Part shown: positions 16,520 through 25,087 of the stretch, in pieces
Layout: the number at the start of each line of letters is the position of its first letter
How positions within the stretch are numbered: position 1 is the first letter of the stretch
Source: Cohnella sp. GbtcB17
Lineage (GTDB): Bacteria; Bacillota; Bacilli; Paenibacillales; Paenibacillaceae
NCBI RefSeq assembly: GCF_019091135.1
Contig: NZ_JAGXJW010000029.1
Location: 37,870 to 101,869, forward strand
Length of the DNA: 64,000 nt
Direction of reading: 5' to 3'
The notes under the pieces: model-generated
Told to the model about the DNA's origin: nothing
What the model saw: the letters and a program-made list of their open reading frames with translations, nothing else
Databases searched by the model: none
Translations under genes and position numbers: made by a program

Positions 16520-17929
16520 ATGGCGGGATGGGAAAAGCTGAGCGAGCTCATGCGCAGGGAAATCATTCAAAGGGGCGAGGAAGGCTGCGCTGTGAGCGGG
16601 TTCGAGAGCAGGCGGGCGCAGTGCGGGGAAGACGAGGAGAAGCTGATGGCACTGTACGCGGAATTAAGCGCGCTCGAGCCGAGTCCGGACTTTCCTTTTG
16701 TCGAGCCGTCGGATCTGGCGGGCATCCGCGCGCTGCGTCCCGAGGCGAGCCGCAATCGAGAAGGCCAAGTCCCGGAGCTTGGCGAAGCCGCATGGCGCGA
16801 CAAGTTTCTCGGCGCCTGGGCGGGCCGGCTGAGCGGCTGCGCGCTCGGCAAGCCGCTCGAGTCGTGGCCGATGATGGGGGGCTCGAACGGCAATCCGGGC
16901 TGGCGCAACGTGCAGCTCTGGTTCGAAGGCGCGGATGCGTGGCCGATCCGCGGCTATACGCCGCCGCGGTCGCGAGCCGAGTCTGAGCATATCAACCTGG
17001 CGCCATGGTGCATGAAGAGCACGCGCGAACAAATTCGCTTCATGGAGAGCGACGACGACGTGCGGTACACGGTGCTCGGCCTGCTCATGCTGGAGGAGAA
17101 AGGGCTGGACTGGGACGCTTGGGATATCGGCAAGCTCTGGCATGGCCGCTTGACCTACCAGCAGGTCTGCACGGCGGAGACGCAGGCCTATCTGAACTTC
17201 GGGCAAGTGACGTCCCATATGAACCGGGACAAGCCGGCGGATTGGGCGGCCAAGCAGGAGTGGGTGCGCACGTACCTGAACCCGTATCGCGAATGGATCG
17301 GCGCGCAGATTCGCGCGGACGGCTTCGCATACGGCGCCGCGGGCAATCCCGAGCTGGCCGCCGAGCTGGCATGGCGGGACGCCTCCTTTTCTCATGTGAG
17401 GAACGGTATCTACGGGGAAATGTTCGCGGCCGCAATGATCGCGGCAGCTTTCACGGAGACCGATCCTGAGCGAATCGTCGAAGCCGGTCTGCGAGAAATC
17501 CCGCGCACCTCGCGGCTTGCGCACGACATTGGCCAAGCGATAGATATCGCGAAAGGCGCGAAGGATCAGATCGAGCTCGTCAGTCGCATCTGGGAGGCGT
17601 TCAAGCATTACGACCCGGTCCATACGAACAACAATGCGGCGCTTGTGGCGGCGGCGCTGATCCATTCGGGCGGCGACTTCGAAAAAGGGATCGCGACCGC
17701 GGTGCTCGGCGGCTGGGACACGGACTGCAACGGCGCGACGGTCGGATCGATTCTGGGGGCCAGCCTCGGCGCTGCCGCCTTGCCCGCATCGTGGATCGAG
17801 CCGCTCAACGATACGTTTTACGCGGATCTGACCGGCTTCGACCCGATCTCGATCTCCGCTTGCGCGGAGCGGAGCTACCAAGTGTTCTTGCGAATCCGCG
17901 AACAGGCGGCGACGCTGGCCGGCAGATAA
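16520..17929 (+). CDS. ADP-ribosylglycohydrolase-family protein
   Basis: 469 residues, longer than simple ADP-ribosylglycohydrolases (about 300), with an extra N-terminal about 90 residues. The fold's metal sites are recognisable: E-S-D-D-D-V-R-Y-T near residue 175 and G-G-W-D-T-D-C-N-G-A-T near residue 400. G-A-W-A-G-R-L-S-G-C-A-L-G-K matches the N-terminal helix. Members in Bacillota often sit beside sugar-use genes and their substrate is undetermined, so hydrolysis of ADP-ribose on protein is only one option. ATG 16520 follows AAGGGG. Confidence 0.85.
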   Translation: MAGWEKLSELMRREIIQRGEEGCAVSGFESRRAQCGEDEEKLMALYAELSALEPSPDFPFVEPSDLAGIRALRPEASRNREGQVPELGEAAWRDKFLGAWAGRLSGCALGKPLESWPMMGGSNGNPGWRNVQLWFEGADAWPIRGYTPPRSRAESEHINLAPWCMKSTREQIRFMESDDDVRYTVLGLLMLEEKGLDWDAWDIGKLWHGRLTYQQVCTAETQAYLNFGQVTSHMNRDKPADWAAKQEWVRTYLNPYREWIGAQIRADGFAYGAAGNPELAAELAWRDASFSHVRNGIYGEMFAAAMIAAAFTETDPERIVEAGLREIPRTSRLAHDIGQAIDIAKGAKDQIELVSRIWEAFKHYDPVHTNNNAALVAAALIHSGGDFEKGIATAVLGGWDTDCNGATVGSILGASLGAAALPASWIEPLNDTFYADLTGFDPISISACAERSYQVFLRIREQAATLAGR

Positions 17930-17952
17930 GGCGAACGGCGATCTATTTTGCG

Positions 17953-18010
17953 CCCTTCCTTCATAAGCATGAAGAGAGTTCGTCCCGAATTCGGCATGCT
18001 TAAGGAAGGG
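17953..18010. other. Long hairpin between the ADP-ribosylglycohydrolase and yunB genes
   Basis: Arms 17953-17961 plus 17965-17971 pair with 17995-18010 (16 bp, one 3-base bulge). There is no T run. The right arm contains the AAGGAAGGG purine stretch just before yunB, so the hairpin could hide it. Confidence 0.55.
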
Positions 18011-18023
18011 ATGTGAGTCCCGG

Positions 18024-18977
18024 ATGCGTAGAAAATGGGGACGCTGGCCGCCGGCTGGCAAAAGCTGGAGCTTGAGACTGCCCGCCTCGAGAGGCTGGAG
18101 AAGCGCGAGAAGCGCGAGAGGCACGAGGAATGCGAGGAGCGTCGCCTTCCGGCCGAGGCTGTTTTCCGGCTTCGGCAGAAGCAGGGGCTTCGTCGCCCGC
18201 CCTGGCAGGAGCAAGCCTGCCATACCGGGCCGCTCGTACTCAAGCCGCCCTCGCATAACCGGCAGCCGCGCGAGGCGGACGCCTCGGCTGCCGCGAAAGT
18301 ACTTTTTTCTTGCGCTGCTCGCGATCGCGCTTTTCGCCGCCATCCAATCGTTTATGTACCTGGATCGCTATCTGAGAGAGCCGCTCATGTTCCTCGCCAA
18401 GGAGCGAATCACCGAGATGGCCGTGCAGGCGATCAACGCCGCCATCACGGAAAATATCGCGGCAGGGGCGGACGGCAGCAAGATGGTGCATTGGAAAACG
18501 AACGCGGACGGCAAGACGACGGGCATCGAGATCGATTACAAGGAGCAGATGCGCATCACCGCGCAGACGATCGCCGTCGTCGAGCAAGCGCTGAAGGAGC
18601 AAGAGGCACTGCACGAGCGCATCCCGATCGGCCATGCCATCGACAGCCCGTTCCTGTCGTCGCTCGGCCCGAGCGTGGCGGTCAAGCTGCACCCGATCAG
18701 CACCGTGCAGGCGGAGGTTCGGACCCGCCAGACGAGCGCGGGCATCAACAACGTCCTCGTCGAAGTGTACATCCACGTCAAGACCGATATCGCGATCGTC
18801 ATTCCGTTCGACCGCGAGCCGAACCGGATCGAGACGGACATCCCGCTCTCCTACGTGATGGTAGCGGGGGATACGCCGCTCTATTATTACGACGGCAGCG
18901 GCAATCCTGTCGGCAGCGGCGCTTCGCAGGCGCCTGTGCTGAGCTTGCCAACGCCTTCCGCGTCCGCAGGTCCGTAA
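18024..18977 (+). CDS. yunB: Sporulation protein YunB
   Basis: Mother-cell sporulation protein; B. subtilis yunB is a SigE-regulon gene needed for efficient spore formation. 317 residues from ATG 18024. It has an unusually long Arg/Ser-rich N-terminal stretch (about 90 residues), one membrane helix (F-F-L-A-L-L-A-I-A-L-F-A-A-I), and the YunB domain with G-H-A-I-D-S-P-F-L-S-S-L-G-P and the final I-P-L-S-Y-V-M-V-A-G-D-T-P. The true start may lie later, nearer the helix, because the upstream ribosome binding site is poor. In B. subtilis it neighbours lytH; here lytH is 1.7 kb away. Confidence 0.85.
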   Translation: MRRKWGRWPPAGKSWSLRLPASRGWRSARSARGTRNARSVAFRPRLFSGFGRSRGFVARPGRSKPAIPGRSYSSRPRITGSRARRTPRLPRKYFFLALLAIALFAAIQSFMYLDRYLREPLMFLAKERITEMAVQAINAAITENIAAGADGSKMVHWKTNADGKTTGIEIDYKEQMRITAQTIAVVEQALKEQEALHERIPIGHAIDSPFLSSLGPSVAVKLHPISTVQAEVRTRQTSAGINNVLVEVYIHVKTDIAIVIPFDREPNRIETDIPLSYVMVAGDTPLYYYDGSGNPVGSGASQAPVLSLPTPSASAGP

Positions 18978-18985
18978 ACGCAAGC

Positions 18986-19015
18986 TTGTTCCTTCCGAAG
19001 CCGGACTGCTATAAT
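18986..19015 (+). promoter_or_regulatory. Putative SigA promoter of the HesB-like gene
   Basis: TTGTTC (18986-18991), 18-base spacer, extended -10 TGC-TATAAT ending at 19015. Confidence 0.6.
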
Positions 19016-19054
19016 ACAGGCAGCAAGCAACGAGCGCGAACGGAGGTCGGCGAC

Positions 19055-19330
19055 ATGGAGCTTCGCATATCGGAGGCCGCCGCGGCCTGCTTCCTGGAGG
19101 AATGGGAGTATAGCCGTGGAGACAAGGTCCGCGTCTACGTCCGTTACATTAGCGGAGGCAGCGAACCCTACGGCTTCGGCATCATGCTGGACGATCCGGT
19201 GGATCCCGCCGCGGAAGCGGATGCGGACGGCCTTCATTTTTATATGGAGAGCAAGGATGTCTGGTTCATCGAGCACGGTACGCTTACGATCGATCGCGAC
19301 GAGGGCGGCATCGCCTTCAAGGTCGAATAG
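19055..19330 (+). CDS. HesB/YneR-like protein lacking the Fe-S cysteines
   Basis: Small protein (91 residues) of the HesB/IscA fold as represented by B. subtilis YneR. It keeps the fold pattern I-S-E-A-A-A, V-R-V-Y-V-R-Y, G-x-G-F-G-I-M-L-D and D-V-W-F-I-E-H, but has only one cysteine (residue 12) and none of the C-terminal C-G-C, so it cannot bind clusters like IscA. ATG 19055 follows CGGAGG. The large frame reading through from yunB is a shadow. Function unknown. Confidence 0.8.
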   Translation: MELRISEAAAACFLEEWEYSRGDKVRVYVRYISGGSEPYGFGIMLDDPVDPAAEADADGLHFYMESKDVWFIEHGTLTIDRDEGGIAFKVE

Positions 19331-19369
19331 ACTGGACGCGCAAAACTGACACCGTCGGAGGTTGGACTT

Positions 19370-20284
19370 TTGAGCAAGATTGCAGTCATTGGCAGCATTA
19401 ATATGGATATCGTCAATCAAGTGGAAGCGTTCCCGCAGCCGGGCGAGACGATTCATGGCAGCGGCACCGTCTATCAGCCGGGAGGCAAAGGCGCGAACCA
19501 GGCGGTTGCAGCCGCCTTGGCGGGAGACGGCGCGCTCATGATCGGCGCCGTCGGCGACGACGCGTTCGGCGGCGTGCTGACCGACTCGCTGCAGTCGCGC
19601 AGCGTAGACACGAAGGGCGTATCGGTCAAGGCGGGCTCGTCGGGACTCGCGTTCATCACAGTCTCGGGGAGCGGGGAGAATACGATCGTCTTGTCCGCGG
19701 GCAGCAACGGCAAATTGACGGAGGCGGACGTCACGGACGAAGCGCTGTCCGGCGCGGAGATCGCGCTGCTGCAGAACGAGATCCCGCCGGCGGTCAACCT
19801 TCATGCGTTGAAGCTGTGCGCGAAGCTTGGGATCAAGGTGTGCTACAATCCGGCGCCGGCGGCGAAGCTTCCCGCGGAAGCGCTGCCGCTTATCGACACG
19901 CTCGTCGTAAACGAGACCGAGGCGGAAGTCGTCAGCGGCTTGACGGTGAACGGCTTGGAGGACGCCGAGCGGGCCGCGCGCGCGCTGCAGGCCGAAGGGG
20001 TCGCGCGAGTGATCGTGACGCTGGGCGGCAAAGGCGCGCCCGCGCTCGACCGGGACGGCGCCGCGCTGCGCGTGCCGGCGTTTAAGGTCGAGCCCGCGGA
20101 CACCACCGCTGCGGGCGACACCTTTATCGGCGCCTACGCGGCTGCGACGGCGTCGGGGCTGGAGCTCGCGGCGGCGCTGCGCTACGCAGCGGCCGCGGCG
20201 GCGATCTCCGTTACGCGGCACGGCGCGCAGAGCTCGATCCCGGCGAAGGCGGAGATCGAGCGGTTTCTGCACGAGCGGGCGTAA
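19370..20284 (+). CDS. rbsK: Ribokinase
   Basis: PfkB-family kinase that phosphorylates D-ribose to ribose 5-phosphate. 304 residues. The start is TTG 19370 after GGAGG. Family motifs: G-S-I-N-M-D near the N-terminus, P-G-G-K-G-A-N-Q-A-V-A-A-A-L-A-G, and D-T-T-A-A-G-D-T-F-I-G-A with catalytic Asp250. No ribose transporter or rbsD nearby, so the exact sugar is inferred from the ribokinase-type P-G-G-K-G-A-N motif. Confidence 0.9.
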   Translation: MSKIAVIGSINMDIVNQVEAFPQPGETIHGSGTVYQPGGKGANQAVAAALAGDGALMIGAVGDDAFGGVLTDSLQSRSVDTKGVSVKAGSSGLAFITVSGSGENTIVLSAGSNGKLTEADVTDEALSGAEIALLQNEIPPAVNLHALKLCAKLGIKVCYNPAPAAKLPAEALPLIDTLVVNETEAEVVSGLTVNGLEDAERAARALQAEGVARVIVTLGGKGAPALDRDGAALRVPAFKVEPADTTAAGDTFIGAYAAATASGLELAAALRYAAAAAAISVTRHGAQSSIPAKAEIERFLHERA

Positions 20285-20342
20285 CGGGTACGGCCGGGCG
20301 CAGCGGATGGGCCGCGGCGCCGCGTTTGGCGGAACGGCAGAA

Positions 20343-20370
20343 AACGGCGCTCAGCGGGCGCCGTTTTTGT
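20343..20370 (+). terminator. Intrinsic terminator after rbsK
   Basis: 8-bp stem (20343-20350 with 20358-20365) and five T. Confidence 0.85.
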
Positions 20371-20671
20371 GCTGGTCCGCATCGGGATGCGAGTGCAGGA
20401 GCCGTTAGCAGGATTTCGCGCTGACTCGGTCTCGGGTGGTTATAGAGAAAATTGGAAGTGTTCTCCGTTGCTTCGCAAGCTGCAGAGCTTATGCCGCTTG
20501 CCGGAAAAACGGTACTGCTTTAGTGTAACTTTTTGCCCTTACACCACACGTTATATCGTATACGAGCCTGCAGAATAACTTTTTGACCTGCATTCCGTAC
20601 AATCTACAGGACCGTTTCGGACCTACCTCTCTCCAGCACACTGTTCTGACTGCCGTTAACCGGCCACAGCC
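20371..20671. other. Gene-free stretch between rbsK and lytH
   Basis: No convincing gene. It is poorer in GC than its surroundings. Two short direct copies of TAACTTTTTG followed by (C/A)CCT occur about 50 bases apart (near 20525 and 20575). Function not evident. Confidence 0.4.
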
Positions 20672-21718
20672 TCACCCGCCGCCCTTGCTGCGGCTTGAAA
20701 GCGCCTTGCGCTCGGATCGCTCCCAATTGTGAAGCAATGGGTACGGGTCGAACGCCCACTCCACCAAGCCGCGGTCTCGGTACACGCCGTAGTGCAGATG
20801 CGGCGGGAATTTCCCCTGCGTGCCAGGTCTTCCGTAACCCGAGCTGCCCACCCACCCGATCACGCGGCCGGGCTCCACGATGTCACCGGTTCGGATGCTT
20901 TTATCGAATCCGGACAAATGCGCGTAGTAATGGTACAGGTTGTCGATATCCCTGATGCCGATTCGCCATCCTCCGAATTTGTTCCAGCCCTTGACCTCCA
21001 CCACGCCGTAGCACGTACTGCGTACGGGAACGCCCTGACCGGCGAAAATATCGGTCCCTTCGTGAATTCTGACGCCGCCCCATCCCCGCCTGTTGCCCCA
21101 GGTGCTGCGGTAGGAGTAGACGCTGTTCAACGGAAGCGGGAATACGTGTTTGGACAAGTTGAGCGTACCGAACGCCGAGTAGAGCTTGTCGAATTGCTGT
21201 ACTCTTAGCACGGCTCGCGAACTCTGATAATATTCCCACAGCCCGATCGCCATATGGTCGACGCCGGTGCCCTGCAGCATCGTCTGCCGGACGACCGAAT
21301 AAAGCCTGTCGACGTCGTTGTTCCTGTCGGCCATGCCGTCGCCGGACCCGTCGCGGCCGATGCCGCCGAATAGCGCGATCGAGAGTGGCGAGCGGTCCTC
21401 CGAATTCGGATTGAGCGCGCCGGCCCATCGTTCGGGCGCGACATAAGCGCCGCTGATGGCATGCTCGCCAAGCGGGCGCTCCTTGGGCCGCAGCCGTGTC
21501 ATCGAGCGTTCGTACTGATCGACGGCCGCCACCTTTTGCCAGGTCAATCCCGTGATCGCTGCCACGTGGTCGTACAGCTCGCGCCGTGCCTTGTCCTCGC
21601 CGCCCGGCTCCTGGCCGTGAACGTGCGATACGATCGCAAAGCCCAGCGCGGCCGCCGCCGCCGCGACCCGCAGCGGATGCCGCAGGCGTATTGTCTGCGT
21701 TATTAGCCGTTCTAACAT
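20672..21718 (-). CDS. lytH: LytH-like peptidoglycan endopeptidase (M23)
   Basis: Zinc peptidase of the M23/LytM family. B. subtilis LytH (YunA) is an L-Ala-D-Glu endopeptidase that trims stem peptides in the spore cortex. About 348 residues from ATG 21718 (GAGGTGG upstream); ATG 21733 is also possible. N-terminal membrane anchor (L-R-V-A-A-A-A-A-A-L-G-F-A-I-V), a middle region with D-G-S-G-D-G-M-A-D, then the M23 core H-E-G-T-D and H-L-H-Y-G-V-Y as zinc ligands. The open frame extends far upstream through antisense lipA; that part is a shadow. Divergent from lipA, as expected for this gene pair. Confidence 0.88.
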   Translation of the reverse strand: MLERLITQTIRLRHPLRVAAAAAALGFAIVSHVHGQEPGGEDKARRELYDHVAAITGLTWQKVAAVDQYERSMTRLRPKERPLGEHAISGAYVAPERWAGALNPNSEDRSPLSIALFGGIGRDGSGDGMADRNNDVDRLYSVVRQTMLQGTGVDHMAIGLWEYYQSSRAVLRVQQFDKLYSAFGTLNLSKHVFPLPLNSVYSYRSTWGNRRGWGGVRIHEGTDIFAGQGVPVRSTCYGVVEVKGWNKFGGWRIGIRDIDNLYHYYAHLSGFDKSIRTGDIVEPGRVIGWVGSSGYGRPGTQGKFPPHLHYGVYRDRGLVEWAFDPYPLLHNWERSERKALSSRSKGGG

Positions 21719-21773
21719 GATGCCACCTCGCATCGACTCCCCTTTCCCAAGTATCCGTAGCCTTTGCAGTACG

Positions 21774-21801
21774 TTGGTTTTTATGTGAATCATGCTATAA
21801 T
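21774..21801 (+). promoter_or_regulatory. Putative SigA promoter of lipA
   Basis: TTGGTT (21774-21779), 16-base spacer, extended -10 TGC-TATAAT (21793-21801). Confidence 0.65.
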
Positions 21802-21826
21802 AAAGGACAGAAAGCGGGGGAATGGC

Positions 21827-22756
21827 ATGAAGAACGGCGAGAAGACGCCCAAGCCCGACTGGCTGCGCATCAAGCTGACGACCGGCGACAACTATCAGGA
21901 AATCAAGCAGATGATGAGGGCCAAGACGCTCCATACGGTCTGCGAAGAAGCAAGGTGTCCCAATATATACGAATGCTGGGCGAATCGCACGGCGACCTTT
22001 ATGATACTTGGCGATATTTGCACGAGAGCATGCCGCTTCTGCGCGGTGAAGACGGGGCTGCCGACGGAGCTCGACCTGCAGGAGCCAGAGCGGGTGGCCG
22101 AAGCCGCCGAGCAGATGAACCTGCAGCACTGCGTCGTCACCTCGGTGGCGCGGGACGACCTGAAGGACGGCGGCGCATCGATATTCGCCGAGACCATCAA
22201 GGCGATCCGGCGCAAGCTGCCGCTCTGCAGCGTCGAAGTGCTGATCCCGGATTTCCAGGGCGACCTCGAATCGCTGCGCATCGTCATGGACGCGAAGCCC
22301 GACATTCTCAATCACAATATCGAGACGGTGGCGCGGATGTCCAATCGCGTGCGCGCGAAGGCGAAGTATCCGCGGTCGCTCGAGCTGCTTCGCAGAGCGA
22401 AGGAACTGGCGCCGAAGATCCCGACCAAGTCCAGCATCATGCTGGGCGTCGGCGAGACCTACGAAGAAGTGCTGGCCGCGATGGACGATCTGCGTGCGAA
22501 CGACGTGGACATTTTGACGCTTGGTCAGTACCTCCAGCCAAGTCCGGCGCATATGCCGATCGCACGCTACGTCCACCCGGACGAATTCAAGCAGCTCAAG
22601 GCCGAAGGCCTGGCGCGCGGTTTCTCGCACGTCGAGTCCGCGCCGCTCGTGCGCAGCTCCTATCACGCGCATTCGCAGGTGAAGTCCGCAGCGGCGACGG
22701 CGTCGGCCGTTCAAGGAGCGGCGGAGAGCTTGCCGGCGGCGGCAACGGGCGTCTGA
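21827..22756 (+). CDS. lipA: Lipoyl synthase
   Basis: Radical SAM enzyme that inserts two sulfurs into protein-bound octanoyl groups. 309 residues from ATG 21827 after GCGGGGG. Both Fe-S clusters are visible: auxiliary C39-x4-C44-x5-C50 and radical-SAM C65-x3-C69-x2-C72. Typical motifs P-D-x-L-N-H-N-I-E-T-V and S-S-I-M-L-G-V-G-E-T. The last about 25 residues are an Ala-rich tail. Upstream in-frame codons lie in the promoter and are not coding. Confidence 0.96.
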   Translation: MKNGEKTPKPDWLRIKLTTGDNYQEIKQMMRAKTLHTVCEEARCPNIYECWANRTATFMILGDICTRACRFCAVKTGLPTELDLQEPERVAEAAEQMNLQHCVVTSVARDDLKDGGASIFAETIKAIRRKLPLCSVEVLIPDFQGDLESLRIVMDAKPDILNHNIETVARMSNRVRAKAKYPRSLELLRRAKELAPKIPTKSSIMLGVGETYEEVLAAMDDLRANDVDILTLGQYLQPSPAHMPIARYVHPDEFKQLKAEGLARGFSHVESAPLVRSSYHAHSQVKSAAATASAVQGAAESLPAAATGV

Positions 22757-22849
22757 CGTCTAGCGCCTTGCGCGTCGGCGGGCCATGAATACCTTATTCG
22801 CGCGCGGCCGCTGGCGGTCGGCGCACGGGAGACGGAAGGAGAGCCTTGC

Positions 22850-24073
22850 GTGATCTATCTGACCGGGAACAACGCCTATTCCGTTGTTCGCGACCACAAG
22901 AACGGATGGAATCCCGAAGCGTTCCGGGAGAGATTCAGCGAGGTGCTGGAGCGATACGATTACATCGTAGGCGACTGGGGCTACAGCCAGCTCCGGCTGC
23001 GCGGTTTTTTCCGCGAGCCGCAGCCGAAGGCGCCGAAGGAATCCGTCATTTCGCATCTGTACGAATATATACACGAATATTGCAATTTCGGCTGCGCGTA
23101 CTTTGTCCTCGAAAAGCTGGATCTTGCCGCCGTGCCCGAAGGCGCGGGCGTTCGGCTTGAAGAACTGCCGGCCGTTGCGCCGCAGGCCGCGGAGCAAGCC
23201 GCCGGCGACGCAGACGACGGCCAAGAGGGCGAGCCGGCTGCGCAGGCACCTGCGGCCGCCATCTCGCTGCCGTCCGGCGGCATGCTTATGCGCTGGCCGC
23301 TGAAGGAACGGCCGGGCGGCCGGGTGCCGGGGACGAGCCCGTCCGCGGTCGCACGCGCCGTATCCGAAGGCGCGGAGCGGCGCGCAGCCGCGGCGCAGAC
23401 CGCGGCCGCGAGCGCACGCGACGAGATGTACGGGCGCGGCAGTCCCTTTGACGGCGCCCGCCAGGAGCGCGGCGGCGATAGTCGGGACCGCAAGCCGGGA
23501 GGCGGCGGGTACCGCGGCGGTTCGAGCGGCGGCGGCTACGAGCGGAGAACCCAGGGCGGAGGCTACAACAAGCAGGAGCAGCGCCAGCATCCTCGCGACG
23601 GCGGCGATCGCGCGACGACGTCCGGCGGCGAAGGCGGCGGGTACCGCGGCGGCTCTTCATCCGGCGGTGCGCCGGGCGGCGGGCATCGCAGCGGCGGCGC
23701 ACCCGGCAAGTGGCCGAACAACAAGAACCGGCGTCGCGGCCCGCAAGGCGGGGGCCAGCCGGGAGGACCGGCGCCGGGCGGCGGACATTCGCAGCAGCGG
23801 TTTTCCCCGGGCGGCGCGCAGCAGGGCCATTCTTCGGGCAAGCCGCGCCACCACGACGGGAGCCAGCGGCCCGAGCACGGGCAGCGGGGCGAGCGGCCTG
23901 AGCACGGCGGGCGGCCCGAACGGAGCGACCGCTTCGACCAGGGTCCGCGCGCCGATCGTGCCGATTCAAGGCCGCGACCGGAACGCCCGAGCGGCGGCGC
24001 TCCAAGGTCAGGCGGCGAACCGCGAACCGACGGCGGAAGCAAGCCCGAACGGAGCTCCCCGGCAGGCGAGTGA
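22850..24073 (+). CDS. yutD: YutD-family protein with a long Gly/Arg-rich C-terminal tail
   Basis: The first about 95 residues are a full YutD (DUF1027) domain: R-Y-D-Y-I-V-G-D-W-G-Y-S-Q-L-R-L-R-G-F-F and Y-E-Y-C-N-F-G-C-A-Y-F. B. subtilis YutD is about 100 residues and its function is unknown. Here the protein is 407 residues: after an Ala/Glu/Pro linker comes about 200 residues of low-complexity Gly, Arg, Ser, Pro and Gln, with two G-G-G-Y-R-G-G-S-S blocks resembling RNA-binding RGG boxes. Start is GTG 22850 after GGAAGGAG. The lipA-yutD neighbourhood is conserved with B. subtilis. Confidence 0.85.
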   Translation: MIYLTGNNAYSVVRDHKNGWNPEAFRERFSEVLERYDYIVGDWGYSQLRLRGFFREPQPKAPKESVISHLYEYIHEYCNFGCAYFVLEKLDLAAVPEGAGVRLEELPAVAPQAAEQAAGDADDGQEGEPAAQAPAAAISLPSGGMLMRWPLKERPGGRVPGTSPSAVARAVSEGAERRAAAAQTAAASARDEMYGRGSPFDGARQERGGDSRDRKPGGGGYRGGSSGGGYERRTQGGGYNKQEQRQHPRDGGDRATTSGGEGGGYRGGSSSGGAPGGGHRSGGAPGKWPNNKNRRRGPQGGGQPGGPAPGGGHSQQRFSPGGAQQGHSSGKPRHHDGSQRPEHGQRGERPEHGGRPERSDRFDQGPRADRADSRPRPERPSGGAPRSGGEPRTDGGSKPERSSPAGE

Positions 24074-24084
24074 GCAAGTACGTT

Positions 24085-24132
24085 AAAAAGACCGGCAGGG
24101 CGGCGATCGAACGCGCCTTGCCGGTCTTTTTG
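24085..24132. terminator. Bidirectional terminator between yutD and nadK
   Basis: Long stem with A5 on one side and T5 on the other (24085-24102 with 24115-24132, one mismatch); serves both convergent genes. Confidence 0.9.
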
Positions 24133-24136
24133 TCTT

Positions 24137-24997
24137 TTACTTGTGTGCTTCGTCTTCGCTCAAGTCGGCGAACGTCTTGCGCGGGAAGTTCTGGCTTAAT
24201 ATCTCCTTTGGCGATCCGATGAACGCGTTGCGCACGCGATTCCAGAACGGATGCGGCCGGTACCTTGCAAAGTGGATCTTCTGCTCAGCGACCGTACAAA
24301 TAATCGAGCGCACCCCTTGAAAACGCAAGGTCAAGTGGTCGACGAGCAGCGACAGGTCGTCGGACGGATCGGTGACGATGTCGCAATGATGATGCTTCGG
24401 AAGAATGACGGACGAACCGAGCGTACGGTAAATCCGGTTGTTGATGGACGCCAGCTCCGCGATCTGGAGCGCCTCGAGCGAGGGATGAAGAATGGCGCCG
24501 TGCACGCTCTTGTTGTAGCCCGTGCTGCCCGACGGCGTAGAGACGACGATGCCGTCCCCGCGGAACATCTCGAAGGGCTCGTCGTTAATATTAAGCTGGG
24601 CGACGAGCGTGCCGCCCGGCCTTTTGAGCGTAAATTCGTTGAGGGCGAGATACGACTTGGACTCCGTATTCGTCACGACCTGAATATGCAGCAGCGGATA
24701 ACTGACCTTCTGCGGCTCGGTGGACGCAATCAGCGAGACCAGCTCTTCGAGCTCGTTTTTTTTCCAATCGGCATAAAAACCCAGGTGGCCTGTGTGCACG
24801 CCGACGAAGGCCACGTCCTCGACGCGGTCCGCGAAGGAATGAAAGGCCTGCAGCAGCGTACCGTCGCCTCCGATCGAGACGATCAAATCCGGACTGCCGG
24901 GGTTGGACGTCAGCCCGCGTTCGCGCGCGAGCTTGTGGAACGTCTCCGCAAGTTCGCGGGAGAGCGAGTCGCCCCGGTCGAGCAGCGCATATTTCAA
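24137..24997 (-). CDS. nadK: NAD kinase
   Basis: Phosphorylates NAD to NADP. 286 residues. The G-G-D-G-T motif (Asp45) and the downstream L-N-E-F-T-L, V-S-T-P-S-G-S-T-G-Y-N blocks are diagnostic. ATG 24997 follows GGGAAGGAGC on the minus strand. Convergent with yutD. A 9-bp inverted repeat lies just upstream. Confidence 0.94.
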   Translation of the reverse strand: MKYALLDRGDSLSRELAETFHKLARERGLTSNPGSPDLIVSIGGDGTLLQAFHSFADRVEDVAFVGVHTGHLGFYADWKKNELEELVSLIASTEPQKVSYPLLHIQVVTNTESKSYLALNEFTLKRPGGTLVAQLNINDEPFEMFRGDGIVVSTPSGSTGYNKSVHGAILHPSLEALQIAELASINNRIYRTLGSSVILPKHHHCDIVTDPSDDLSLLVDHLTLRFQGVRSIICTVAEQKIHFARYRPHPFWNRVRNAFIGSPKEILSQNFPRKTFADLSEDEAHK

Positions 24998-25016
24998 TGG
25001 AATGCTCCTTCCCAGC

Positions 25017-25070
25017 TTAAGCGCTCAATCGTTGTCTGACATAGATGATAAACAATATCGGCGCTTAAGA
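25017..25070. promoter_or_regulatory. Inverted repeat upstream of nadK
   Basis: CTTAAGCGC (25017-25025) and GCGCTTAAG (25062-25070) are perfect reverse complements 36 bases apart, covering the expected nadK promoter zone between nadK and the ylbJ stop. Could be an operator or an RNA stem. Confidence 0.45.
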
Positions 25071-25087
25071 CAATGCCGGCGCGGCGC

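Noticed and set aside
18035..19054. Fusion of a basic protein to the HesB-like protein in one 431-codon frame
   Set aside because: The upstream part overlaps yunB in another frame; a promoter and CGGAGG place the HesB-like start at 19055.
21734..22714. Upstream extension of the lytH frame across lipA (680 codons in all)
   Set aside because: This part is antisense to lipA; the real start with signal anchor and ribosome binding site is near 21718-21733.
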